A DNA stretch of 64,000 nt from Oxytricha trifallax (lineage: Eukaryota; Ciliophora; Spirotrichea; Sporadotrichida; Oxytrichidae), in contig ARYC01002005.1 of NCBI GenBank assembly GCA_000711775.1, forward strand, positions 1-64,000, written 5' to 3'. Positions 45,633 through 57,659 of this stretch are shown one piece after another. Position numbers and translations under genes: made by a program. Under the pieces are notes generated by a model. The model had not been told where the DNA came from and ran no database searches. It was given only the letters and a program-made list of their open reading frames with translations. Each line of letters opens with the position of its first letter. Within the stretch, counting starts at the first letter, position 1.

Positions 45633-45860
45633 ATGCCAGAACAGGTACCCGAACAAGAAAACTTACCTCAGATTTTTGAAAATCTACTAGCCAATGTAAA
45701 TCTAGAAGATGCGGGTAAAATCAAGGGGATCAAATATGAATATAAAAACGCACAAGACAGTCATCGATTTTAATATCGATTACAAAATTCATTGATCATA
45801 GATATAAATTTTCAACTTGTCAAGTTTCAACAAACCCCAATTATTTTTCACAAAAGTTGA
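45633..45860 (+). CDS. N-terminal gene segment, 75 codons
   Basis: From ATG 45633 to TGA 45858. The first 45 codons look real: PEQVPEQENLPQIFENLLAN, NLEDAGKIKGIKYEYKNAQD. The rest (after DSHRF) is Asn/Gln/Ile-rich and runs into AT-rich DNA, as expected if an MDS ended near 45780 and an IES followed. A short intron lies just upstream. Other coding islands on the same strand follow at 46.6, 47.8 and 49-51 kb. Not recognised. Confidence 0.5.
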
Positions 45861-46617
45861 GAACTTCGAAAAAGAATGATGCATTTATAATAAAGGGCAC
45901 TTTAATGGCACTATTTATGTATAGTATAATATTTATATGAATAAAGCTGATATATTTTATTTATTTATAATAGTTAAAATATATACTTAAAAATATTTAT
46001 CAATATAAAATTAGATAAACTTATATTAATTCATTTTTTTATTGAAGATTCAGGAATCTTACTATTGTATTTGAAATTAGTTATAAGACTAAATGGAATA
46101 TACTAAATTTTAAAAAGACTCATTTGAATCTCTAATTACTATATATAATAATTTTTTATCCATAAAGAGTGATTACCAGAAGGGTTTTTGAATCATTATT
46201 TTTTAAAGAACATTGTTCTAAATTTCTTTATAGATTTTATATAAATCTATATGGACATTTATGAAATATTATGTCTTATCATAAGCTAATATCCTAACAA
46301 TATTAAAATGTTTTAATTTATAATTTAAAGTTTTGAGTGTGTCCAATTTAAGTACATTAAGTATTAATATATATGCCATTATTGCTTTTAATATCACTGA
46401 GGTATATTATATTAAATTATATATTGATTTATATGAATTTCACTAATGGAAAATTAATGAAATGCATTTCACTAATTTAACATTATTGAAATTCATATAA
46501 AATAATAATTTAAATGCCATTAAATAAAACAACCATTTTCAACTGGTTCAAAAATTAATGAATATTCTAATTGAAGAAAATTGAGAGAAGATCAAATACA
46601 CATAATTTATTTCTAAA

Positions 46618-47511
46618 ATGACAATGCAAATTCTAAAAATAGTTGTGAGTATCATCCAATTTTTAAATATATTAAAAAACGAAAAAGTGCATTTAAATTT
46701 TGCAAAGACATCTAAACCTATATTATCATGAAAAAATATGGATATAAAATACAGAGTATTAAAGTTTCCAGCAATTTAATAAAAATTTACAAATATCTTT
46801 AAATAATATTATTTATTTGAGTTAAATTATTTTACTGAAGCTTTTATAAATATTATTATAAAATAAATCTCAAGACCTATAAATTTATTTGAGAAATTAG
46901 AGTAGAGATCGAGAAATAATCAGAAGAAACACATAGAGGGTAGTATTCTATTTAAATGAAAAGTTTGGTTTATAGATAAACTTTAATTAATTTAAATGAA
47001 ATCTTCTGTTTCTAAGATTAAGCAATTACATAACTTCTTGGACATCAGTTAAAAGTTATATAGAAATTTGAAACAGAAATATGATCTTAGAAAATTTATT
47101 TTCTATTAAAAATCATACAAAAAAGAGTAAAAAAAAGATGCCAAATTCCCAGTTTGTCATATTAAAATATAAAAATCAAAAAAAGTTAAAAAGATAATAA
47201 TCTCTCATTAATAAAATTAAAAATTTCTCTATAATATAAAGTCACAATTATTAAAATTAAATACGATATAATTTATAGAAAAGTAATTCTGTAAGAACTT
47301 TAATTTTTTTTCCTTGTTTTTTTATTGGAGACTCTTTCTTAAATACAAGAATAAACTTAGTAATTAAAAATTATTAAAATTAATCATATAAATTCGAAAT
47401 TAATCAAATCATAAACAAAGAAATGAGAACTTAACTCAAACAATAACACTAACATAAGCAATAACCATAACTAAATTAAGATCTTTAAACTTCAGATTAA
47501 TTACATTCTGA
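46618..47511 (+). other. Long open stretch, possible AT-rich coding segment
   Basis: One frame is open for 298 codons apart from TGA at 46729 and 46957. Some parts look like protein (LFEKLEQRSRNNQKKHIEGS; KIKQLHNFLDISQKLYRNLK). The segment is very AT-rich, where such frames are not rare, but it lies in line with stronger coding islands on either side. Confidence 0.3.
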
Positions 47512-47771
47512 CACCAATTCTATATAACTTCAATCTTATTAATAAACTTAGCAATTTGATGATTTTAAGCTATCTACAGCCAGGTTTGAGAAATACACTA
47601 AAAATATGAATGTTAACTTGTAATTCCATAGAAATAGATGTAGTAACAATAAATTAATGACAAAATTACTATGACGGGTTAAAATATTAACCCACTCTAA
47701 CCTAGAGAATATAACATCTCATTATAAGGTTTAAGTTAAATGAATTAACTAGCAGTTTCTACTGACTTTGA

Positions 47772-48492
47772 TATGGCAAATAAAGTTCTTTATCTAATTT
47801 TAAACATATATAACAAAAGCTCTTTTTACCAATTAATGATAAAATATCAGTAATTGAATTGAAGCTTGAATAGCTGAAAGTTGAGAAAATGCGTAAAGAA
47901 TGGCACTAGAAGAAAGATTACTATGAAAATCAAATAGTTTAGTTGAGGACCATGAAAAGTTAAAAGAGCTAGATACTTGATAAATTAGAGAGCGAACTAA
48001 GAAAATTAACATAGAAAGTTCAATTTATTAATGAAAGTTATTTAAATAAGGAGTAGGAATGTGAGAAAAATTAAAAATAGTCATTGAGACCTAAAGTGAT
48101 AAATTTAAAGTGAAGTTGAACTGGCAAGAGAAAGAGAGAAACATCAATAGGTTAAGAATGATTTATCCTTTGATTACCCAAAAAAATACAATTATACAAT
48201 TAATTCATATATTTTTAAAGGAAAATAATGTTGACATATTTAATCATAATTGAAAGAATAAACATTAGAATTGAGCTAGTACAGTCAGAAATTCGATAAA
48301 AAATAAAACATCATTAAGCAAGAAATATTAAGAGGAAATGAAAGTGCGCTTTAATTTTTGAAAATAATAAAAAAGTCATCACATAAAAAAAGAGCAAGAT
48401 CAAATAAGAAGCAAAAATTAAACCTATATGTAGTTATTTAAGAAAGTTATAGAATAAATATTCAGTAAAAACGAAAAGAGATTGAGTTTTGA
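47772..48492 (+). pseudogene. Coiled-coil gene segment, in shifted frames
   Basis: Frame 1 (47772 to TGA 48111) has clear heptads: ISVIELKLEQLKVEKMRKEW, KKDYYENQIVQLRTMKSQKS, DKLESELRKLTQKVQFINES. A second frame continues (SEVELAREREKHQQVKNDLS, about 48111-48200). A third (48235 to TGA 48490) reads LKEQTLELSQYSQKFDKKQN and GNESALQFLKIIKKSSHKK. Together they look like one long coiled-coil protein, cytoskeletal or structural in type. The changes of frame could be indels or very short IESs. Nearest coding islands are 46.6 kb and 49.0 kb. Confidence 0.5.
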
Positions 48493-49015
48493 TTTAGACT
48501 TACTATATTAAAGCTAACTTAGTAAAATATAAAGGTGAAGTTGGAATTCTATTCTTGAAAGTTAATTCGGATAGATTCAATAGAATATATTTTAACTAAT
48601 GAATTAAATATTATATATTTAAGTAAATTATGGTAATTTTGATTAGTATTTACAATTAAATAACTATGATGAAATTTTACTTGAACTTAAATCGATAAAA
48701 AAATTAATAATCTCAATTAAATTCAAATAATCTTTGGAATTTATTTTTAAACTAGATAATTTTTCTTAAATTTAAAGTGTTAAATTTTTATTTAATCTTG
48801 TAAAATTGGAGTTTATAAGTTAATCATTTTAACTGTAAAAACCAGTCAAATAAATATTTATCTTAAGTGAATCCAAACTTGATAAATTTTAAACTCTAAA
48901 TTAATTACAAATATAAAGAATAAAAAGAATTTTATCCTAATTTATATATTTATTAAATCTTATAGTGTGTATTTTATTAATTGCAGATTATTTTTTTTAC
49001 CTACTATTTTATAAA

Positions 49016-51054
49016 AGGCCCTACAAAAAACGATTAGTCAATGAAGCTCTATAGGATTCAACAAATCATGCTGTTAATTATGATTTATAGATCTATTCAC
49101 AAACAAAGCCTACTAGAAAGGGTTCTAGTCAGATTCGACTTTAATATAAGAAGTTATAATGAAGTAAAGCAAGGATAAATCAGAGATACTTGTCTTATTT
49201 GAATCTAAACAGCAACATAATCAGCCAAACATAAACACACTCCTAATATCTCCAATATAAATGTTTAACCTTGAAAGAGAGCTCTCTAAAGAGCTATCAA
49301 GATTTAATTAAGAAGAATATCAGCAGAATAATTTTAAAATTAGTGTGACTGAAGATAACAACACTTATGAAATAGATACTTATAGGTAGGATGCAGAGCA
49401 AGCTCTCAAAAGCTTAACAGCTGATGAAGTTCAAGCATAATAAAGAATTTATCAACAAGATCCAAGATGCTCATATTAGAGTGAATCAGATTGAATCAAA
49501 TATTTTCAAAAATGCTACAATACTCTCATTCAAAGAAGTCTATATCTAAGAGTTCTAATAAGAAGCCAGGTAGGGATAATCAAAAGTAAAAAAAATACGA
49601 TTACAGTGATATGACTTCTTAGAGCAGGCCAATGAGAAATTGAAAATTCTTTGATGAATCTATAGTAGTTTTAATTGATCTAGCTTCAATTCAACTTTAA
49701 TTAGTTTAAATAATTTAAAGTTCAATAGTCAAATTAAATTAGTATAATGAGTAACGATAATTATTCACAGTTCTCTTAAAATACTAAAAGCATGCTGATA
49801 AGTTCAAAATGTTTCCCTTCAAATGATTGCATGAACTTAATTTTCATGTAAAAATTTGACCAGAAACAGGCTGTCTACTTGCCCTTGCGAAGTTCATGCA
49901 TGAATGCTAATAGCTTCTATTCAAAAGAGTATGTCTTAAGTCATCTAAAAAATCCAAAGAAGAAGCTTGTTATAAACAACATGACAAATCAGGATAATGT
50001 CGCTAATAATCTAAGTTTTGAAAGTAATGTGTATGAGCTACAGATTTCAATATCAATCTGAACACATGGAGGGATAAGTTATATGACTTCGATTAATAAA
50101 GCAGAAGCACTCCAATAACGCCTATAAAGTGCTCGCTTACATTCTAACAGAATACGGACAAAATGGATTTACTCTTAACTATCAATTGATATAAAAGAAC
50201 TTTGATCTCTTAAAAGCTCAATAACTAAATTCATACAATGGGCTGCTCTGAACTACTGATCTATATCTTTATAGTTCTCTCTAAAATTCCTAATCAAAAT
50301 TAATCAATTGAGGAATTCAGCTTTTACAAAAATCAGATATGCATTCATGGACAAAAGATTCTATTCTAAATTTTATTGGCCTATCTCATTAATCTCTAGA
50401 AGCTAAAATTACCAACGAACTAATTCAGAGACACGATAATGGATGATATATTGGTATAATTTAAAAATTAGAGACATTAAAATACCAGGAGCTTGAACAT
50501 TGGAAATAATCAGTTTTAGATAACTGGTATCTTTAAACTTATGAATTAACTTACAAAAGAGTATTTTTCAATAAAAAAGCTAGAATTAAGCTTTATAAAT
50601 AATATTTTATTTGTAACAATTTTTAAATCCGGTTATATATGGTATAATTAAAAGTTTCCAGCAATTTGAAGATGCATAATCTTTTAAGAAAGTGAAAGAC
50701 ATAACTCAATTGAATAAAACGATAGAAGTTTACACTTTTGAGGAATTCACTTTTGACTCTTTAAGATGTATAAATGCTAAATAATCTAATGGTCAGAAGC
50801 AAAACTAATCCAATTAAATAACTTAGACTTGGCTTAAACAAATTTAATAAATTTGTAAGTTTTAATTTTTGTTTTTTTAGTTCAAAGACAAACAGCTAAC
50901 TTAAAGATTTCGAGGCGATTCAATATCAACATGTTAGTCATCTTCGACAGATTAATCAACCCAATTACAATTATTTTCTGATAGTGAGAGGAATGTATAA
51001 AAAATGGAGATGAATAAATATAGCAATAATAAATGTAATAATAATTTCAAGTGA
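49016..51054 (+). pseudogene. Long hypothetical gene in several frames
   Basis: Successive plus-strand frames with strong coding character. 49016-49162: KKRLVNEALQDSTNHAVNYD. 49159-49494, ATG at 49159: MFNLERELSKELSRFNQEEY (the Met at 49261). 49424-49609: FINKIQDAHIRVNQIESNIF. 49747-50061: CMNANSFYSKEYVLSHLKNP. About 50105-50230: NNAYKVLAYILTEYGQNGFT. About 50325-50640: DSILNFIGLSHQSLEAKITN and TYELTYKRVFFNKKARIKLY. 50653 to TGA 51052: IEVYTFEEFTFDSLRC with a Ser/Gln/Asn-rich tail. This is one protein of perhaps 600 residues with at least six frame changes and a few TGA codons. It may be a decayed gene, a set of MDSs with very short IESs, or error-bearing assembly. No family recognised. Confidence 0.5.
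49747..50061 (+). CDS. Longest intact frame within the 49-51 kb gene
   Basis: 104 codons from ATG 49747 to TGA 50059. Polar N-terminus (SNDNYSQFSQNTKSMLISSK), Cys at several positions (KCFPSNDCMNLIF, SSCMNANSF), then KNPKKKLVINNMTNQDNVAN. The next frame (INLNTWRDKLYDFD) begins just before its stop, so the TGA is probably reached only because of a 1-bp shift. Confidence 0.45.
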
Positions 51055-52392
51055 TTGAATATCCACAAAGGGATGTATTGAGAGACCTATTAAATCGTTT
51101 CAAGATGCCTAATTCAAAAGAATGAAAATGTACTGAAATCATTAATCACAAACATTTATATAATAAATATTATAAACTTTTTATATCTTTCTAAATAATT
51201 TTGAATGTTCAAAGATAACTAAAATAATGAACCCCAATAAACTAACCATAATCTAACCTTAAATATTAATATGAAAATAAAATCCAAAAAACTAAATAAA
51301 TTATAACTTAATAAGTGAGCCTCAATAATATGACAATATTCAAGAGCTCTGAAATTGGCTTATTCACATACTGATTTATAGTATTATTCATAATGGTTAA
51401 ACTTTTATTTAAGAATTGAATAAACTAGCAAGTCTAGAACTGCTTAAATTAATAAATAAAAAACACTTGATATCTACTTAGTAATTCACAAGTATAACCT
51501 TTTTTTGTAAATAAAATATAAAAATATTATGATTGCTAGGAATAAGATTGAAATTTTAATTTAAAATTGATTTTTTAAATCATTGCATTAATATTTTTTT
51601 AATATGATGAATACTTCTTCTCTTTGGATTAAAAGTAACTAAAAATTTAAAACTGTAAAATCAATTTATTTTAACACTAATTTATTTGTTAGCTGGTACT
51701 GAGCCAAGTAAAACAATTCCCATTATTTTAGTTTTTATTAAGGGCCCTTAAAATACATATATATGATAAATCAAATGAGAGATAATTAAAATAAGGCGAT
51801 TTAAGGATATTAAGCTTATTCAATAGAGAATATTGAATTTACTAAACTTTGATTTTGATTTACAATATTATTTCATAACGGAGCGAGTTTACTAGACTTA
51901 AATTTCGAGGATATAATATAATGAATTTAAAAGTATAAATTTAATTCGAGTTAACTCGCTCTTTCAATGAGAATATTTGGTCGCAAGAAATAAAAGTCAG
52001 CTAATTTTAAGTTCTTTATACAATGAGGCCAGGATCTTAAAATTTAAGACCATGCATAACAATTATTTTATTCAGATTATAATTAATTCTAATTAATTTC
52101 TCATAATCTAGAATACCAACTAAAATAATTTATAATATTAAGATTATATGATCTATTTCAGATAAACTCATATACATAGCTAATGTAATTTTAATCAATA
52201 TAATAAATTATTTATAATTTGAAGGTGTTTTTCATTATTTCTTTAAATTAAGAAATTTTTTTCTTTTTTAAAACAAAAAGGATAGAATGTTTTAGCCAAA
52301 CATTTGCAACAATTTTTATAGCAAGCATGTATTTTATCAATCCTTTATTTCTTGAAGAAAAATATACAAAATAAAATAAGTCTTATAAATGA
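51055..52392. other. AT-rich spacer with an eroded foldback
   Basis: At about 51785-52110 fragments of the F-family foldback are visible in inverted order (GAGCGAGTTTACTAGACTTA and GAGTTAACTCGCTC; AAAAGTCAGCTAATTTTAAG). Too degraded for exact limits. Nothing else recognised. Confidence 0.4.
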
Positions 52393-52394
52393 TA

Positions 52395-52810
52395 TTGTAG
52401 GATTACATTCGAATTGGGAAAATGAATTAAAATTAAATTAATTAAATATTAAAATCATGGCAGTTATCAAATTCAAAGTCACTCAAAATTCAAATCTAAA
52501 TTGATTTTACGGTAGATCCCGCAATTTCAGCTGGACTTTACTATTGGTAATATTCCTTAATCATCACAGGAAGCGAGATATTTTGATTATGAGCTAACTC
52601 CCAAAAACAGTATAATTGGCTTTTCTCGCTTGGGTGAAGAGATAAATTCATTATAGCAATAACAACCACCGTCTCATTTCTAGTGCGCTATCCAGAGAGT
52701 ATAATTATGATATGGTTTTGAGACATTTTCCAAAAACATAACTGAAGGTAATAAATAATTAATTAGTTTTTATTTTTATTTATTTTCCAAATTCGAATGT
52801 ATTCCTACAA
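52395..52810. mobile_element. Foldback-family element F4 (416 bp, TA duplication)
   Basis: Ends TTGTAGGATTACATTCGAAT and its complement. TA at 52393-52394 and 52811-52812. The left half has the F1/F2/F3 interior (CAGCTGGACTTTACTATTGG) but the right half matches the F5/F6 interior (GAGAGTATAATTATGATATG, GAGACATTTTCCAAAAACAT), so it is a recombinant of two subtypes. Confidence 0.82.
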
Positions 52811-53081
52811 TAATAATAATAATAAAAAAGTAATTATTAACTCACATCAAGGACTCAAGCCCTATGAGTATAAAATAATTGTTAATAGCCAAGGCATTAT
52901 AAATGTGAATAATATTAATATTAATTCAAACTAAACTTTCTAACCACAAGATTTTGTTAGTGTATGAGCCTATCTTTCTTTCTTATGGTCGTCAACATGA
53001 CGATTTTTTTCAATATAGATTACTATTTAATCGAACTTTTAAAGGTCCTCCCAATTAACTTTGTAATAATTGCTATGACTA

Positions 53082-54306
53082 TCAGAGCAGCTCATCCATT
53101 CGAAGCTATTGTTTAGAATATGAAGGTCGTTAAGGTTGGATTGTTGCGGTTTTACTCTCCGCTTTCATGTTATCGTTGGAGTTTGAGTGATGTTCTTACG
53201 AACATAAGTCCCTTAAAGCAATCTCCATAGAGTTCCTTATAAATTCCTTGTTAGGATTGAATTAGAGGCAGTCGTCTTCATAGATTTCAATAAACTCTAC
53301 TCTGTTATTTTTGTCTCTTGGTGACCTAACTTACCCCTGACTATGTGCTCTAAATGATTCCTCTAGAAGATTAGAGCATTTGAGTTAACTTTTCAAGATA
53401 ATATTTTGTCCTTAGATTATATGTTCTTCAGAATTGTAAGTACTTTGATAGTGTCTTTGGGAGTTAGATCTGTATTTTTGTTTTTGTACTTATTTACCTC
53501 TTGATTATCCATATTTATGAGAAAGTTTTCTTAAGAACGAAGGTAAGGATTTGATTGATAGTGGATCCTTTAATTGGTACCTCACTTTTATTTTAGGGTT
53601 ACTACTTAGTTTTGGTATCTATTTATTCTTTTAATACTGGTGGTGGCTACTATTGTGTCGACTATTTTTCCTCTTCTTCTCTTAATTATTTCCGGAAGGA
53701 TTGTCGATTATAGGTTTACTGCGTCATCGGCTACATTGAGTTATATGTCTCATAGCCAGCTATAGTCTTTTATAAGGATGGATTATTATTATAGCTCATC
53801 AACTGTTGCTGTAGGTTAAGTGCTTTCGAACAGAATTTCGTCAGGTCGGTATTATGCCGATCTGACACGTTTCAATTGTTTAAGGGTATAAAAATCTCTT
53901 GTTCTTGGCCTATTTGATAGTGGATTTCGGAAATGTCAGAAAATTAGTTGTTCAAATTGAGAGACTACTTTTGTGCATCCTTTAAAAAATTCATGATTTC
54001 AGTCAGAAGCTGGAGATTATATAAATTCTTTAGTTTCCAGCTTGTTAAGAAGTCTATAATGTTATTAGTAGAAGCCTGTTAAGAGCTTGACTCGTTGCTC
54101 AAATAGCCTTGAAATGCTTTGAAAGATTAGTAGTAGGTAATATATTCTGAGAATGAAAGATCTTTCTCGCTTGACAAGTCTGGCGCTAATTCCAGAATTC
54201 TGGAGATACGGTAGATAAGCTAGTTCTCTCTAAGAGAGATTAGAACTTAAGGTATAAGTTTAGTAAAACTTAGAGAGGGGATAAATGAATTTGCTTAAGT
54301 CAGTTT
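53082..54306 (-). pseudogene. Minus-strand gene in shifted frames, unrecognised
   Basis: Frame a, 54306 to about 53428: LISLRENQLIYRISRILELA, FSEYITYYQSFKAFQGYLSN and NIIDFLTSWKLKNLYNLQLL. It passes one TGA at 53872-53874 (after IPLNN) and continues into a Gln/Pro-rich stretch (QPMTQQTYNRQSFRKQLREE). Frame b, ATG 53512 to 53393: DNQEVNKYKNKNTDLTPKDT. Frame c, about 53432 to TGA 53082: VEFIEIYEDDCLQFNPNKEF and FIRNSMEIALRDLCSQEHHS. Probably one gene with a helical N-terminus, disordered middle and acidic C-terminus. It could be a decayed gene or an interrupted MDS series. Confidence 0.5.
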
Positions 54307-54309
54307 TCA

Positions 54310-55504
54310 TTTATGAAATGTTGGGTATATTTCGTTTAATTCCGTATTAATTTTATTTATTCTTTTAGTATGTTCTTTTTTATAAAAATGATATATAAAT
54401 TGATTTAACATGAAAGAGCTAAGTTTTTAGCTACTAAATATTTTTATAAAAGAAAAAAAAACTATAGGAATATGCAAAATAATAGTGAGTCAGTCTTTTA
54501 TAATTATTCGTTGATCTTTATATAAAGAAGCTTTAGAAACTAATAAAATCATTAAGCTAATTAAACAATTGATAGGCAAACTAATCAAAATCAATTAATT
54601 AAGAATAAAGACCCTATAAACAGATGAAAATTTAAATCTAAGAATTTATGAATTTAATAATTATTTTTGAAAAAAAAACCAAATAATTGAATGAGATTAA
54701 ACTCACAATTAAACTCATCTCACTCTCCTCCCATATTGAATTCCTCCATAACTAATATCTTCTATATTTCTTTCATTTAAGAAGTTATAAATCTATTAAG
54801 CTTATATTATTTCTATAGGCCCTATAAAATTTACATATGAATTGGATAAAATGGCAAAATCTTTGCCTTTCTAATGAGCTTCTTAATTCAAAGCTTCTTT
54901 TTATTTATATTATCAAGCATATTTTACAGTTTTATAATTTCCTTTCTTCTATAAGTATTTTATTTTTTTCTCTTTTAGTAATTTTTCTAAAAACTAAAAT
55001 TCTCTGTTATTGAGTCTATATTCTGAAGTATGAAGTATGAATGCTGAATTAAAGCTTTAATTTCCAATTCTCTCATAACTTTGTCTTTTTAAACTTTATA
55101 CTGATTTTAAAGACATTTTTTTAAATTATTTTGCACAATTTAATTGATTTCAGCTAATTCCGAATCATTCTATCAGTATAACTGTTACAATTTTTCAAGA
55201 TCTTATTCATTTTTAGAGTCTGATCTCAAGAGATTTAACTAATTTTTATAATTTCTTAATTTAATGATGATTTATATAAATAAGCTCGATTCCTCTAAAG
55301 CTAATTTGGGAAATCTTAATATCTTTTTATTCTAATTTTTGCCTGTAATACTTTGTGATTGCTCATCTGAAAGAAAACTTGGTACTAAAAAATCAGAAAA
55401 AATTTGCGATTACTCGTCTTACAGAAGCTTTAATTGCTCTTACATTGAAAGCAAAAAATTCGGTGAATTAGGATATTTCTTCCCTCATCGATTTTAATTT
55501 GTGG
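54310..55504. other. AT-rich spacer, nothing recognised
   Basis: No convincing frame or repeat between the minus-strand gene and the left end of the complete TBE. Confidence 0.5.
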
Positions 55505-55507
55505 ATT

Positions 55508-55530
55508 CAAAACCCCAAAACCCCTTAGTG
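55508..55530. repeat. Left TBE terminus, C4A4 telomere-like
   Basis: Two C4A4 units at the exact element boundary, mirrored at the right terminus (60870-60889, one unit altered to GGGGCTTAGGGG). Confidence 0.92.
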
Positions 55531-55609
55531 AGGTTTCTAAGTGCTTTGATTAGTAGGGTAAAGTTGGGGTTTTATTAGGGTTAGTAGAGAAATTAGGCCA
55601 GTTTGCAAA

Positions 55610-56675
55610 ATGAGAAATAAAAATCAGCGATTTTTGGGGTCTATTTATGATGAGAAATATTTAGATTTACTGCTTAAGCTTAGGTATGGTGCGAGTATTA
55701 ATATAAAATAACTAAAATCAGTGATGAACTTTTGTGCGATTGCGAAGCTATTGTGTAAGACTGCTTCAACTATAAGGTATCACTGCTTTCTAGCTGTTTA
55801 GCATTTCAATGCTGGTTCTTGATAACATCCTGCAAGATGATAAAAGTTCTCTTAGCAGCATATTGACTATCTCTGCGATTCTAAGACTCTTAAGTATTGG
55901 GCACACTTCCCACTTGACTAGCGAGCTTTGATGTTTTATCGAAAGTTTCCTGACATGTGCATCTCTCTATAGACTATCGCAAATATTTATAGAAGGAAGG
56001 GAATTACTTTCAAGACTCTCAACAGAGTCAAGAGAGTGATTGATTTTACAGTACCATTTTATAGTAATAATTTAAACTATATATATGATTAAATGCAGAG
56101 GGCTATTGATAATAACATCAAGCTCATACACGCTGATGAAGCAGTGTTTACGTTCAACACTTTTATTAATATGTCTTGGTACAAGAAGTACGATAATAAA
56201 GAAGTGTATGACTAAAAGGTAAAGGTTGTCACTCATGCAATTTTAGCTGGTATTAGTGAAGATTCAGGCTTAGAAACTTATGTTATTCACCCTCGCTCTA
56301 TTAAGTTAGAGCAGTATATAGAGTTCTTACATAATCTAAGAGATAAGTACAACGATCAAGAGATCATCCTGTTTGTTGATAACCTATCAGTTCATAAGAC
56401 AAATGAGTCTAAGAAAGCTTTATGAGGAGTTAAACATAACTCCTGTGTATAACGTTCCTTACAGTCCACAATTTAATGGAATCGAATTCTAATGGAGTTA
56501 GATTAAGTATCACAACAAGAAGTTACTTCTGTATCACCTAATGCATGATCTACCAATCGATACAGTAGATCTCATACAGAGCAGTTGTAAGAGAGTGGGT
56601 AAAGACTAGACTACAATATGTGCAAGAAAGGGTAGAATTAATGTTTATTAATAAGTGTTAGACTTAAATGAGTGA
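55610..56675 (+). pseudogene. TBE 42-kDa-type DDE transposase, nearly intact
   Basis: From ATG 55610 to TGA 56673 it is about 355 codons, as expected for the 42-kDa TBE transposase. N-terminus: SIYDEKYLDLLLKLRYG (DNA-binding helices by family analogy). Catalytic region: HADEAVFTFNTF (Asp near residue 176), IILFVDNLSVHK (Asp near residue 257), NVPYSPQFNGIEF (Glu about 35 residues later), the IS630/Tc1-type DD35E spacing. Conserved positions are often TAA/TAG, for example in PYSPQFNGIEFQWSQIKYH, which fixes the code. Damage: in-frame TGA at 55820 and 55838 and a one-base shift near 56415. The enzyme would cut and join the TBE ends. Its stop is 13 bp from the convergent 22-kDa-type stop. Confidence 0.88.
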
Positions 56676-56688
56676 ATTATTTCACATA

Positions 56689-57430
56689 TCAAACGAACTC
56701 TTAAAAGGATTCGGCTTCTCTTTCTTTTCTTCTCTGGTGCTTAACTTGGACAATGTTTCTTCTCTTTGAACCAGCACCAGCATCTATATTCATATCATCA
56801 GGTTTTTACAACTCTTTATAAAGTCTCTTGCTAACTTATTGAATGGTTTGAGACTTTCTCTCTCTGTGAACTTTTGCATTCTCTTTCATTAGGAATATAC
56901 CAGTTCCAGGTTTCCCTACAAAGTTATATATAAAGCTTACTAGAGAGATAAGGATGCTTCTTAAGCTCCGCAATCCAGCTATCGCTTATGAGTATGCCTT
57001 GCTTCTTTTAATCTTCTGGAGAAATAGAGTAGCGTTTTTTTGTTAGCTTCTTCAATTATTTCTATTAGATAACCTTCTCTAAAAGTACTAAGTACACCAA
57101 ATAAGAAGCTCCTTTCTGGAAGTTTGTTAGAGAGCTGTTTCTTATTAGGAAGGTAAACTATCAACTCTTCATCTTTCATAGCATCCTCATAGAGATTAGT
57201 GACAGATATCTCTGGGTAGTTTGGTATTTCTATCAACTTAATCTCTTAGTTTTTAAAGGCTTTCATCTCATCACAGAGTATAGCTTTTAAGAATGATATT
57301 TTGGTACCTTTCATCATTGGAAGGAATAGACCAACTGCATATTATGTTGATTATCATCAATTTATTTTACCATGCTAAGTGAGGTATCGATAGAGATCTT
57401 CCTTGCTCCTGAATCTTGAGATCATTTCTT
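56689..57430 (-). pseudogene. TBE 22-kDa-type ORF, frameshifted
   Basis: Ends at TGA 56689-56691 after KEREAESFQEFV. The central part (start of clear similarity at ATG 57236) reads NYPEISVTNLYEDAMKDEEL, LPNKKQLSNKLPERSFLFGV and FREGYLIEIIEEANKKTLLY, closely matching the copy at 531-1319. Upstream, GTKISFLKAILCDEMKAFKN stays in frame to about 57330. Then shifts and TGA codons separate EDLYRYLTQH from the rest. Weak similarity to the other copy extends upstream to about 57600. The gene converges on the transposase. Biochemical role unknown. Confidence 0.7.
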
Positions 57431-57659
57431 GGGCCTTCACCCTTTTCATTGTAGCACTCATTGATTCCATCTTTGTTCCTCTTCCTATTACTGAATTTCA
57501 AGTTTTAATTTATAGACTTCTGGATCCTATTGTTAAAAATCTTACTATTATTTATGGGCATCTTATAGGAGGTCAACCCTGTAAGGATACGTGGAGAAAG
57601 TTCTTAGAAGCTGCAACAAACATCAGAGATGGAGCTCCATTTTTATCAATTTAGTTCCA

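Noticed and set aside
18296..52812. CRISPR-like array
   Set aside because: The repeats are dispersed inverted-repeat elements with TA flanks, not regularly spaced short direct repeats.
57403..57654. Plus-strand 83-codon standard-code ORF inside the complete TBE
   Set aside because: It is antisense to the upstream part of the 22-kDa-type gene; similarity between the two TBE copies follows the minus-strand reading.
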